The translations under genes were made by a program, and so were the position numbers. The notes beneath the pieces were generated by a model. It did no database searches, was not told where the DNA came from, and saw nothing but the letters and a program-made list of their open reading frames with translations. From Lachnospiraceae bacterium (lineage in GTDB: Bacteria; Bacillota_A; Clostridia; Lachnospirales; Lachnospiraceae), in contig JAQUUB010000027.1 in assembly GCA_028694115.1 (NCBI GenBank), positions 1-49,902 of the forward strand: 49,902 nucleotides of DNA, read 5' to 3'. Shown here piece after piece: positions 17,917 through 25,836 of the stretch. Numbering within the stretch: position 1 is the first letter of the stretch; each line of letters starts with the position of its first letter.

Positions 17917-18717
17917 ATGAAATTTGATATGCATTGCCATACAAAAGAGGGTTCCCCAGATGGAAGTATTCCAATTGAACAATACATTTCAATTTTAAAG
18001 AATAAGGGATTTGGCGGAATGGTGATTTCAGATCACAATTCTTATAATGGATATCGTAATTGGAAGAAATATATAAAAGGAACTATGCATACGGACTTCG
18101 TTGTTTTGAAGGGAATTGAATATGATACGATTGATGCAGGTCATTTTTTGATTATTATGCCTGAAACTTTAAAAATTCCAATTCTGGAATTAAGAGGACT
18201 ACCGATTCTTTTATTAATAGAAATTGTACATCGGTATGGAGGAATTATAGGACCTACGCATCCATGTGGAGAGAGATACCTAAGCTATATTAATACAAAA
18301 AAGAGGAGAAACAAAGCATCGACGATCGAAAAATTCGACTTTGTTGAATCATTTAATGCTTGTGAGCCTTTCCAAAGTAATAAAGAGGCAAATGAATTAG
18401 CGAAGCTTTATCAAAAACCAGGATTTGGTGGGAGCGATGCTCACCGCATAGATTGTATCGGTATGGCCTATACAAACTTTCCAGAAACCATTACCAGTGA
18501 AAGTGAATTAATCCGTTATGTAAAATCTGGAGCAGAAATTACTTGCGGCGGAGAGCTCTATAGAGGTACAACAAAGGAAAAAATAGGATTTTTGAATCAT
18601 GTATTGCTACAAATATTCTGGGTATATAATAAGACTGCGGGTTTATTTCATAAATCAAAAAGAAGTAAAGAATTAAAAAAGAAAGATATGAAAAAGAAAA
18701 CAGAGGGTTTCAGTTAG
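17917..18717 (+). CDS. PHP-domain metal-dependent phosphoesterase
   Basis: 266 residues. Metal-binding motifs of the PHP fold occur in order: FDMHCHT (HxH, near 4-8), SDHN, THPCGE and GGSDAHR. This is a stand-alone PHP phosphatase/nuclease, related to YciV/TrpH proteins rather than to histidinol phosphatase. The C-terminal 40 residues are lysine-rich and encoded through the shared terminator, so the tail may have drifted. The ribosome site AAGGA (17901-17905) is 11 bases from the ATG. Substrate unknown. Confidence 0.85.
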   Translation: MKFDMHCHTKEGSPDGSIPIEQYISILKNKGFGGMVISDHNSYNGYRNWKKYIKGTMHTDFVVLKGIEYDTIDAGHFLIIMPETLKIPILELRGLPILLLIEIVHRYGGIIGPTHPCGERYLSYINTKKRRNKASTIEKFDFVESFNACEPFQSNKEANELAKLYQKPGFGGSDAHRIDCIGMAYTNFPETITSESELIRYVKSGAEITCGGELYRGTTKEKIGFLNHVLLQIFWVYNKTAGLFHKSKRSKELKKKDMKKKTEGFS

Positions 18718-18730
18718 ACCCTCTGTTTTT
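18697..18730. terminator. Bidirectional terminator containing both stop codons
   Basis: CAGAGGGT (18701-18708) pairs with ACCCTCTG (18718-18725), flanked by an A-run on the left and a T-run on the right, so it works in both directions. The PHP stop (TAG 18715-18717) and the coaBC stop (TAA on minus, 18716-18714) both lie in its loop. Confidence 0.88.
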
Positions 18731-19907
18731 TGATTGCATCTAATAATTGTCGTGCTGCTTCTTGTTTGCTCATTAGTGGAAGCTCCATAACCTCGGAGTT
18801 TGTAATCAGTGTCAGCACATTCGTATCGGTTTCAAAACCTGCACCTGATTGTTTCAGATTGTTGGCTGCAATCATATCAAGTTTTTTCTTTAGTAACTTT
18901 TGTTTAGAATTTTCAACCATATTTTCAGTTTCCATGGAAAATCCACATAAAAATTGATGGTTCTGACGGTGTTCTCCAAGATAAGCCAGTATATCAGTTG
19001 TACGCTGCAACGAAAGGAACATCTCAGAATCCTGTTTCTTAATTTTCTGGTCTGACGTTTCACATGGTGTATAATCTGCTACCGCCGCCGCTTTAATAAT
19101 AATATCTTGGTTAACATAATTATCCTTTACTGCTTCAAACATTTCAGAAGCAGTAAGAATTGGAATGACATTTACAAAGGGCGGTGGTGTAAGAGATGTC
19201 TTGCCTGTGACAAGTGTGACATTGGCACCACGAAGTATGGCATTTTCTGCAATGGCATAACCCATTTTGCCAGAAGAATGATTGCTGATAAAGCGTACCG
19301 GATCAATGCTCTCTTGTGTGGGTCCTGCAGTGACAAGAAGATTGATACCTGTAAAATCTTTTTCGAAAGCGATTTCTTTCATCAAATAAGAGAGTAAGAC
19401 CTCTTCAGAAGGCATCTTTCCATCCCCTGTGTCGCCACAGGCAAGGTAGCCGTTTGCCGCAGGAATAATCTCATAACCATAGCTTGAAAGTTTCTTGAGG
19501 TTGTCCTGGAGAATTGGATTATGATACATATTCGTGTTCATGGCGGGTGCAATTATTTTCTTACAGGTACATGCCATGAGAGTGGTGGTAAGCATATCGT
19601 CAGCAATCCCACCAGCTATTTTTCCAATCACGTTTGCAGTGGCAGGAGCAATTAGAACGACATCTGCCGATTTTGCAAGTGAGATGTGCTCTACCTGATA
19701 TTCAAAATTACGGTCAAAGGTATCAATGAGACATTTGTTATTTGTCAAGGTCTCAAAGGTAATCGGATGGATAAAATTTGTTGCATTTTTTGTCATGATT
19801 ACGGTTACATCACAGTGAAGTTTTTTCAGCATACTTGCAAGATTAGCTATTTTGTATGCAGCAATACTCCCAGTAATACCCAGAATGACATGCTTTCCTT
19901 TCAACAT
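18714..19907 (-). CDS. coaBC: Bifunctional phosphopantothenoylcysteine decarboxylase / phosphopantothenate-cysteine ligase
   Basis: 397 residues, two steps of coenzyme A synthesis in one protein. The N-terminal flavin decarboxylase half (CoaC) begins GKHVILGITGSIAAYK and carries the active-site motifs EHISLAKSAD and PAMNTNMYHNP plus the substrate flap near AANGYLACGDTGDGKMP. The C-terminal ligase half (CoaB) begins LLVTAGPTQESIDPVRFISN and has KIKK and AANN motifs. It follows coaX by 11 bases, so pantothenate kinase and these two activities are made together. It ends convergent with the PHP gene by a 4-base overlap. Confidence 0.96.
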   Translation of the reverse strand: MLKGKHVILGITGSIAAYKIANLASMLKKLHCDVTVIMTKNATNFIHPITFETLTNNKCLIDTFDRNFEYQVEHISLAKSADVVLIAPATANVIGKIAGGIADDMLTTTLMACTCKKIIAPAMNTNMYHNPILQDNLKKLSSYGYEIIPAANGYLACGDTGDGKMPSEEVLLSYLMKEIAFEKDFTGINLLVTAGPTQESIDPVRFISNHSSGKMGYAIAENAILRGANVTLVTGKTSLTPPPFVNVIPILTASEMFEAVKDNYVNQDIIIKAAAVADYTPCETSDQKIKKQDSEMFLSLQRTTDILAYLGEHRQNHQFLCGFSMETENMVENSKQKLLKKKLDMIAANNLKQSGAGFETDTNVLTLITNSEVMELPLMSKQEAARQLLDAIKKQRV

Positions 19908-19918
19908 AATGCGCGCTC

Positions 19919-20683
19919 CTAATTATTTTTGTCATAGATCAATTTTAGACCTTTGAGTAGGAGCTCATCATCTAAAATTATTTTTTGGTTGCAATTTGGA
20001 ATAATCACCTTTGCAAGCCCTCCCGTTGCAACAACAGTCGTCTGATAGCCAAGCTCTTTTTCAATTTGAACAATGAGACCATCCAGGCAGGCTGCCTGAC
20101 CGTAAACAATGCCACTTTCCATACAGTCAATGGTATTTGTTCCAATCACCTTTTTTGGACGCTCCAGACTAATGCTTGGAAGCTGTGAAGTCTTTGCAGC
20201 AAGTGATTCAAGGGATACTTTGACACCTGGCATAATCATACCACCAATATAATTCTTGTTTTTATCGATGACAGTAATTGTTGTAGCAGTTCCCATATCA
20301 ATAATGATTAGTGGGGCACCATATTCTTGAATTGCGGCAACCGCATCAACGACAAGATCGCCACCCAACTGTTTTGGGTTATCCATTAGAATATTTAAAC
20401 CATTTTTAACACCAGGACCAACAACCAAAGGTGTCACAAATAACAGTTTCTCAATTGCACGTTTTAGGATGTTGACGAGAGGGGGAACAACAGAGGAGAT
20501 AATCGCACCAGTAATTTCACTTTTTTGAATATCATAGAGCTCAATGACTGTTTTAATCAGTACTGCATATTCTAGTTCTGTTTTTGAAGTGTCAGTAGAA
20601 ACACGCTCTGTAAAGTGAATTTTGTTATCATCAATGCAGCCAATGACGATGTTGGTATTTCCCATATCAATTGCAAGTATCAT
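19919..20683 (-). CDS. coaX: Type III pantothenate kinase
   Basis: 254 residues. Phosphorylates pantothenate, the first committed step to coenzyme A. ASKHA-fold signatures: N-terminal phosphate loop AIDMGNTNIVIG, GPGVKNG, GGDLVVDAVAA and DMGTATT. The type III enzyme is not inhibited by CoA in characterised members. It lies between two upstream ECF S components (44-base gap) and coaBC. Confidence 0.95.
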   Translation of the reverse strand: MILAIDMGNTNIVIGCIDDNKIHFTERVSTDTSKTELEYAVLIKTVIELYDIQKSEITGAIISSVVPPLVNILKRAIEKLLFVTPLVVGPGVKNGLNILMDNPKQLGGDLVVDAVAAIQEYGAPLIIIDMGTATTITVIDKNKNYIGGMIMPGVKVSLESLAAKTSQLPSISLERPKKVIGTNTIDCMESGIVYGQAACLDGLIVQIEKELGYQTTVVATGGLAKVIIPNCNQKIILDDELLLKGLKLIYDKNN

Positions 20684-20727
20684 GATAGTCCTCCTAATTC
20701 CCGGTGATAATCCGGATTTGTTTTAAT

Positions 20728-21438
20728 TTATTTGATATTCATTGTTGATCTAGATGATGGTGGTATGATGATTTTGGCACCAATCAGTGCAATACCGATT
20801 GCACAGGTAAGGATACCAGCAATAATTGCTTCAATCACTCCATTAAAAGTGATGACAGGAAGAATCACTGCATGATATAAAGTTTCAAAACTTGCTTCTT
20901 TAGCAGCTGCATAAGATTTACCAAAGAAAAAGTAAATCATATTCATGACAAGAAGGGTATTTGTCATGGAACCCAAGATTCCAGCAAGCGTAAGACCTAT
21001 CAGATTAGAGGATTTAGAAGCTTTCATTACCCGTCGAATCAGTGCATAGATAAAGAATGGTACGACACCAACAAGGATTCTTGGAACAAAGCAGATGATA
21101 ACACTGAAAATGCCACCATTTACATCACCAAGTGTATAAAAAGGTGAGAATACAAAAGAAGTTACGGTTGGATTTATCGTATTATTAATCAAGCTCGTGA
21201 GTCCAAAAATACTACCTAAAAATGCGCCTTTTTTGGGACCTAACGCAATGGCACCTAGAATGACTGGGATATGAACAATGGTAGCTCTTGTAGGTCCTAC
21301 GGGAATATATCCAAAGTTTGGGGTGAATGCCAATAATAATATAATAGCAAGGAACATGGCAACCTGTACCAGCTCCAAAGTTTTTTTTGATTTTATTTGA
21401 TTCAATTTTTCCCTCATTTCTGCGCGACTTTTGCGCAT
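20728..21438 (-). CDS. ECF transporter substrate-binding (S) component, second of a tandem pair
   Basis: 236 residues with about six membrane helices preceded by a charged 20-residue N-terminus. The first helix leads to TPNFGYIPVGPTRATIVHIP, and IFGLTSLINNT is typical of S components of energy-coupling-factor transporters. With coaX and coaBC directly downstream, pantothenate is the likely substrate, as in PanT proteins. No ATPases (EcfA) or EcfT are nearby, so it would share a genomic energising module. It starts 6 bases after the first S component stops. Confidence 0.82.
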   Translation of the reverse strand: MRKSRAEMREKLNQIKSKKTLELVQVAMFLAIILLLAFTPNFGYIPVGPTRATIVHIPVILGAIALGPKKGAFLGSIFGLTSLINNTINPTVTSFVFSPFYTLGDVNGGIFSVIICFVPRILVGVVPFFIYALIRRVMKASKSSNLIGLTLAGILGSMTNTLLVMNMIYFFFGKSYAAAKEASFETLYHAVILPVITFNGVIEAIIAGILTCAIGIALIGAKIIIPPSSRSTMNIK

Positions 21439-21444
21439 ATCAAA

Positions 21445-22047
21445 TTACATATTTCGTATTGCTTTACTGAGTGCTTTTGCGATGACACCACCTAAAAAGC
21501 AGGTAATTATCATTTCAAACAGCCCATTGATTCCGACAAATGCAATAACAAATGCAATGGGATTTAGATTGCCCATGGAATCATTCAGTGACTGGAGGAA
21601 GTCTGTATGGAAAAAGCAAAGCATAAGCATTCCCATAAAGAAAAGTGTATTCAAAAATGCACCAATCATACCACCAATAAAATAGGAAACAGTTTTTGTA
21701 CGATCTGCTTTCATTAAAAGCTTGAATATAATTCCAGTCAGATATCCCATTAAAATACGAGTGGGAATACATACAAGTAATGTAAAAAGGGGATTAATAC
21801 TAAGTAATGTGGCACCGAAGGGACTCATACCAAAACATTGGTAAAAGCTTGTGATGCCAAAGATACCACCGAGAGCTGCACCAGCGCCTGGCCCAATAAT
21901 CATAGATCCAATGACAACTGGAATGGTAATAAGTGAAATTTCAAGTCCTGCGGTTCTAAAGTAACCGAGTGGTGTGAATGCCATAATCATAATTATGGCG
22001 GTCAGTATGGCCATTTGTGCCATCTTCAAAATTTTTTTGTCTTTCAT
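21445..22047 (-). CDS. ECF transporter S component, first of a tandem pair
   Basis: 200 residues and about six membrane helices: MAQMAILTAIIMIMAFTPLG, then a conserved loop LISIITIP-like segment (EISLITIPVVIGSMIIGP), and FGITSFYQCFG. It is recognisably related to the downstream S component but clearly diverged. It leads the pantothenate/CoA operon with an AGGAGG site. Either both carry pantothenate under different conditions or one carries a related precursor such as pantetheine or beta-alanine; sequence alone cannot decide. Confidence 0.82.
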   Translation of the reverse strand: MKDKKILKMAQMAILTAIIMIMAFTPLGYFRTAGLEISLITIPVVIGSMIIGPGAGAALGGIFGITSFYQCFGMSPFGATLLSINPLFTLLVCIPTRILMGYLTGIIFKLLMKADRTKTVSYFIGGMIGAFLNTLFFMGMLMLCFFHTDFLQSLNDSMGNLNPIAFVIAFVGINGLFEMIITCFLGGVIAKALSKAIRNM

Positions 22048-22097
22048 TTTATTTTCCTCCTGTTATTATTCTCCTCTTGGAGATACAATACAGGGGT

Positions 22098-22126
22098 AGT
22101 TTATCACAATGTTAAAAAATTATCAA
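22098..22126 (-). promoter_or_regulatory. Promoter of the pantothenate/CoA operon
   Basis: Minus strand: TTGATA (22126-22121), 17-bp spacer, TAAACT (22103-22098). The leader is about 45 bases, so no room for a large riboswitch. Confidence 0.5.
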
Positions 22127-22166
22127 TGTCATATTTAAAAAATTTAATTTATTTTAAAAGTAATTG

Positions 22167-22195
22167 TTGAATTATTCGCAATATAATGCTATATT
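22167..22195 (+). promoter_or_regulatory. Promoter of the aminotransferase operon
   Basis: TTGAAT (22167-22172), 17-bp spacer, TATATT (22190-22195), about 80 bases before the ATG. Confidence 0.6.
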
Positions 22196-22278
22196 GTATT
22201 TCAGTGGGCGAACAATTGTCTTTGATAGAAAGGCAGTCTGTAACTTAATTATGAAAAATTTATCTAGGAGGAATTATC

Positions 22279-23475
22279 ATGGCATTAACATTATCTAAGA
22301 AAGCACAGGCAGTAAAGCCTTCCTCAACCTTAGCAATTACAGCAAAGGCAAAGGAATTAAAGGCACAGGGGATTGATGTTGTAGGATTTGGTGCAGGAGA
22401 GCCTGATTTTAACACACCAGAAAATGTTTGTAACGCTGCGATTCATGCAATTAATAGTGGATTTACAAAATATACACCAGCTTCAGGGACAGTAGAATTA
22501 AAAGAAGCGATTTGTAAGAAATTCAAAGAATTTAATGGTCTTGATTATAAACCAAATCAAATTGTTATCAGTAATGGTGGAAAACATAGTCTTTCCAACG
22601 TATTTGATGCAATTCTTAATCCAGGAGATGAAGTAATTATACCTGCTCCTTACTGGTTAAGCTATCCTGAAATGGTAAAATTGTCCGATGGTGTTCCTGT
22701 GTTTGTCGTTGGAACAAAAGAACAAGATTACAAGGTAACAGCAGAACAGATTGAAAAAGCAGTAACAGATAAAACAAAAGCCCTTGTTTTAAATACACCT
22801 AGTAATCCTACAGGTATGATTTATACAGAGGAAGAATTACGTGCAATTGCTGATGTCGTTGTAAAAAAGGATATATATGTTGTGGCTGATGAGATGTACG
22901 AATACCTAATCTATGGAAATGAAAAACATGTAAGTATTGCTTCTTTTAACGAAGAAATATATAAAAGAACAATTACCTGCAGCGGGTTATCAAAGAGCTA
23001 TGCAATGACAGGATGGAGAATTGGATATACAGGTTCTTCTGTAGAAATAGCAAAATTAATGGGATCTGTTCAGAGCCATGCAACTTCTAATCCAAACTCA
23101 ATTGCGCAGAAAGCTGCATTGGAAGCGTTGAATGGTCCTCAGGACATGGTTGAAACAATGAAAGTGGAATTCAATAAGAGAAGAGAATACATGATAAAAA
23201 GAATTCATGAGATGCCTCTGTTTGAGTGTATTGAACCACAAGGAGCCTTTTATGTATTTATAGATGTTGCAAAAGTTTTGAAGAAAGAGTATAAAGGTGA
23301 AAAAATCGAGACAACTGAAAAGTTGGCAAGTATTCTTTTAGAAGATTATGCAGTAGCAGTTATCCCTTGCGCTGATTTTGGATTTGAAGAGAATATTCGT
23401 TTATCTTATGCGATTTCTTTAGAGCAGATTGAAAAGGGTCTTAACAGAATTGAAGAGTTGTTAAAATCACTGTAA
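22279..23475 (+). CDS. Class I pyridoxal-phosphate aminotransferase (aspartate aminotransferase-like)
   Basis: 398 residues. Seen: NTPSNPTGMIY, ADEMYEYLIYG, the PLP-lysine motif SGLSKSYAMTGWRIGY and a C-terminal arginine in IRLSYA that binds the substrate carboxylate. This pattern is the AspC/Ib subgroup, which moves amino groups between aspartate (or aromatic amino acids) and 2-oxoglutarate. It could also feed aryl-pyruvates to the Ior operon, but that is conjecture. Strong AGGAGG ribosome site; followed after 13 bases by the Nudix gene. Confidence 0.92.
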   Translation: MALTLSKKAQAVKPSSTLAITAKAKELKAQGIDVVGFGAGEPDFNTPENVCNAAIHAINSGFTKYTPASGTVELKEAICKKFKEFNGLDYKPNQIVISNGGKHSLSNVFDAILNPGDEVIIPAPYWLSYPEMVKLSDGVPVFVVGTKEQDYKVTAEQIEKAVTDKTKALVLNTPSNPTGMIYTEEELRAIADVVVKKDIYVVADEMYEYLIYGNEKHVSIASFNEEIYKRTITCSGLSKSYAMTGWRIGYTGSSVEIAKLMGSVQSHATSNPNSIAQKAALEALNGPQDMVETMKVEFNKRREYMIKRIHEMPLFECIEPQGAFYVFIDVAKVLKKEYKGEKIETTEKLASILLEDYAVAVIPCADFGFEENIRLSYAISLEQIEKGLNRIEELLKSL

Positions 23476-23488
23476 AGTAGGTAAACAT

Positions 23489-24043
23489 ATGATACAAAAA
23501 TTCAAGAAACTAGAAAGTAAGCTAATTCATAAAGCTCATATCTTTGACTTTTATGAAGAAAAGGTACAGCTTCCTAATGGGAAAATAGATTATTATGATG
23601 TGTTAAAACATAAGGGAGCGGCTGCAGTAATCCCTGTTCTTCCAGATGGCAGGATTCTTATGGTAAAGCAATACCGGAATGCATTAGATCGCATTACCGT
23701 TGAAATTCCAGCTGGAGGAATTAATGTAGGGGAAACCGCTATACAGGCAGCATATCGTGAATTGGAAGAAGAGGCTGGGTATCGTACCGATCATTTAGAA
23801 CATATCATTTCGATTCGAACAGCAGTCGCATTCTGCAATGAGTTAATTGAGGTATATATTGCGAACAATCTGATTCCTTCCAATCAAAATCTTGATGAAG
23901 ATGAATTTATTGAGGTAGAGGCTTATGAATTAAAGGAATTAATGAATATGATTTTTGTAGGAACGATAGAAGATTCTAAGACTATTTCTTCAATTATGAG
24001 TTACTATGCATTTTTGGAAAAGCAATCTCATACTATAGAGTAA
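23489..24043 (+). CDS. Nudix hydrolase, ADP-ribose pyrophosphatase type
   Basis: 184 residues. The Nudix box runs from GGINVGE to RELEEEAGY (G-x5-E-x7-REUxEExGU complete). It is preceded by RITVEIPAGG and followed by a conserved acidic region, as in NudF-type enzymes that split ADP-ribose into AMP and ribose-5-phosphate. The start lacks a strong ribosome site (AGTAGG, 23477-23482). Second gene of the aminotransferase unit. Nudix followed by spoIIM and xerD is a recurrent order in Clostridia. Confidence 0.9.
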   Translation: MIQKFKKLESKLIHKAHIFDFYEEKVQLPNGKIDYYDVLKHKGAAAVIPVLPDGRILMVKQYRNALDRITVEIPAGGINVGETAIQAAYRELEEEAGYRTDHLEHIISIRTAVAFCNELIEVYIANNLIPSNQNLDEDEFIEVEAYELKELMNMIFVGTIEDSKTISSIMSYYAFLEKQSHTIE

Positions 24044-24064
24044 GAAATGCTTTTAGGGTGGTAA

Positions 24065-24643
24065 ATGAGAATAGATAAGTGGAAAACACCCACAGGGCCA
24101 TCGAAAGAAAAACGATGGCTCTTTCTTTTCTTTATTAGTTTCTTTTTGGGGATTTTGTATGCTAATTTTTATGGAAGAGAAGCTAATTTAAATTATATTA
24201 TCAGCCAGTACAAATACAAAGATGTAGATTCTTCTGGTCTGTTTCTGTATTGTCTAGGTAAACGAATGATGCCAGTTCTATTTCTGGGAATTATGGGAGT
24301 CAGTTTTCTTGGAATTCCTATGATTTATTTGTCAATTTTATGGCAGGGCTTTTCTTTTGGTGTATTATTGTCAATTGTAGTAATGAAACTATCATTAAAA
24401 GGAATCGTAATAGGGATTGCAGCGATTCTGCCTCAGTTCCTAATCTATGTACCAGTTTATATTTATCTGTATCGATTATGTTATGAGCAATGTAGTTCTA
24501 TGTATGGTACAAAATATTTAAACGGAAAGAAATCCTTACTTCGCTATATTGCAATTTTTGTTGTATTATTAATATTTTTAACAGGTGGTATATTTTTAGA
24601 AAGTTATGTGAATCCCATTTTATTAAAATCAATCATAAGATAA
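24065..24643 (+). CDS. spoIIM: Stage II sporulation protein M
   Basis: 192 residues with about five membrane helices: a cytoplasmic N-terminal 18 residues, then LFLFFISFFLGILYANF, the conserved central LSILWQGFSFGVLLSIV and PQFLIYVPVYIYLYRLC. In Bacillus SpoIIM belongs to the DMP complex with SpoIID and SpoIIP that drives engulfment of the forespore. GGGTGG at 24056-24061 serves as ribosome site. A terminator-like hairpin lies inside its first 60 bases, see the separate entry. Presence argues that the host sporulates. Confidence 0.86.
   Translation: MRIDKWKTPTGPSKEKRWLFLFFISFFLGILYANFYGREANLNYIISQYKYKDVDSSGLFLYCLGKRMMPVLFLGIMGVSFLGIPMIYLSILWQGFSFGVLLSIVVMKLSLKGIVIGIAAILPQFLIYVPVYIYLYRLCYEQCSSMYGTKYLNGKKSLLRYIAIFVVLLIFLTGGIFLESYVNPILLKSIIR
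24095..24129 (+). terminator. Terminator-like hairpin inside the 5' coding end of spoIIM
   Basis: GGGCCATCG (24095-24103) pairs with CGATGGCTC (24113-24121), nine pairs with one G-U, followed by TTTCTTTTC. It starts 30 bases into spoIIM. It could end most aminotransferase-Nudix transcripts and let spoIIM be read only when ribosomes or another factor prevent folding. Confidence 0.6.
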
Positions 24644-24706
24644 TAAACATAATTGATTTACATAAAGAATTAAGAAATTGTTAGAATTTTTTTACAGTTC
24701 TAATTT

Positions 24707-24750
24707 ACAAGATATAGTGACAAGAAAAGAATCACTTGACGATATCTTGT
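24707..24750. repeat. Inverted repeat in the spoIIM-xerD gap
   Basis: ACAAGATAT (24707-24715) and ATATCTTGT (24742-24750) are exact inverted copies. Inside, AGTGA (24716-24720) pairs with TCACT (24732-24736), leaving a five-base bulge TGACG. No T-run follows, so it is not a simple terminator. It lies 50 bp upstream of the xerD promoter. Could be an operator or a structured RNA; not recognised. Confidence 0.5.
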
Positions 24751-24801
24751 GATTTTCTGTCGAAGTGCCCAAAAAAGCCGAAAAATATGGGAAAAATCCA
24801 T

Positions 24802-24830
24802 TTGCTTTTCTCGAGAAATCTGATTATAAT
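24802..24830 (+). promoter_or_regulatory. Promoter of xerD
   Basis: TTGCTT (24802-24807), 17-bp spacer, consensus TATAAT (24825-24830). Confidence 0.6.
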
Positions 24831-24887
24831 GATACACATAGCGTTGGGGAAACGTGGTAAAATTTGGAGAAGAAGGGTTTACGATTA

Positions 24888-25772
24888 ATGGAACAAGAAA
24901 TTCTGGGATTCATAAATTATTTACATAATGTAAAGAAAACTTCAAACAATACCGAGCTATCCTATAAAAGGGATTTGAGTAAGATGCAACATTACCTGGA
25001 AGGTCAGGGAGTGAAATCTGTGAGTAAAATCAGTGCCACAAATTTAAGTTCTTACGTTCTGTATTTGGAGAAAAATGGCTTTTCGGCAGCAACGATTTCC
25101 AGAAATATTGCATCCACGAAAGCATTTATTCACTACCTATTTAAGGAAGATACAATATCATCTGATGTTTCAGAGAGTCTTAAGTCTCCTAAAATTGAAA
25201 AAAAATTGCCAGAAATCTTATCTCCTGAGGAAGTTGTTCGGTTACTAGAACAGCCCAAGGGTGATTCACCAAAAGAAATTCGTGATAAAGCAATGCTGGA
25301 GTTATTATATGCAACGGGGATTCGAGTAACTGAGCTGATTAGTTTGAATGTGGAAGATGTAAATCTTCCTATGGGATATCTAGTATGCAAAGATGCAAAT
25401 AAGGAACGAGTGATTCCCTTTGGAAATGAAGCAAAGCAATCTTTGATTCATTACATTGCCCATTCAAGAGAGGCTATGATAGAGGATAAAAAGGATCAGG
25501 TTCTTTTTGTGAATTGTTCGGGACAACCCATGAGCAGACAGGGATTTTGGAAGCTAATTAAATTTTATGCAAAAAAGGCAGGAATTAAAGCGGATATCAC
25601 ACCACATACATTAAGGCATTCCTTTGCAGCGCATCTGGTTGAGAATGGTGCAGATTTGAGGGCAGTACAGGAAATGTTGGGACATTCTGATATTTCAACG
25701 ACGCAGGTATATGCGAATTTGAATCATAATCGTATTCGTGAGGTTTATGCAAAAGCACATCCACGCGGATAG
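24888..25772 (+). CDS. xerD: Site-specific tyrosine recombinase XerD
   Basis: 294 residues. With XerC or alone it resolves chromosome dimers at dif. The N-terminal SAM-like core-binding domain (about 1-90) is followed by the catalytic domain, with the arginine in ATGIRVTEL, the lysine in the CKDANKERVIPF hairpin, HTLRHSFAAHL and LGHSDISTTQVYANL, whose tyrosine is the nucleophile. ATG 24888 is preferred; a TTG at 24864 has no ribosome site and adds eight unconserved residues. Its position after spoIIM is chromosomal housekeeping, and no mobile element is associated. Confidence 0.94.
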   Translation: MEQEILGFINYLHNVKKTSNNTELSYKRDLSKMQHYLEGQGVKSVSKISATNLSSYVLYLEKNGFSAATISRNIASTKAFIHYLFKEDTISSDVSESLKSPKIEKKLPEILSPEEVVRLLEQPKGDSPKEIRDKAMLELLYATGIRVTELISLNVEDVNLPMGYLVCKDANKERVIPFGNEAKQSLIHYIAHSREAMIEDKKDQVLFVNCSGQPMSRQGFWKLIKFYAKKAGIKADITPHTLRHSFAAHLVENGADLRAVQEMLGHSDISTTQVYANLNHNRIREVYAKAHPRG

Positions 25773-25783
25773 GGAATAAATAT

Positions 25784-25822
25784 AAAAATGCCGTATCCTA
25801 TTAGTAGGATACGGCATTTTTG
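25784..25822. terminator. Bidirectional terminator between xerD and the DAHP synthase gene
   Basis: ATGCCGTATCCTA (25788-25800) pairs perfectly with TAGGATACGGCAT (25805-25817) around a four-base loop, flanked by A4 and T4, giving a 17-pair stem that serves both converging genes. Confidence 0.95.
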
Positions 25823-25836
25823 ATATAAATCTCCAA

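Noticed and set aside
17906..17920. Four-codon frame overlapping the PHP start (ATG to TGA)
   Set aside because: Such minimal frames occur by chance; nothing indicates a leader peptide function.
22048..22278. Possible riboswitch in the divergent region between the ECF and aminotransferase genes
   Set aside because: The leaders are about 45 and 80 bases once promoters are placed, with no conserved riboswitch core recognised.
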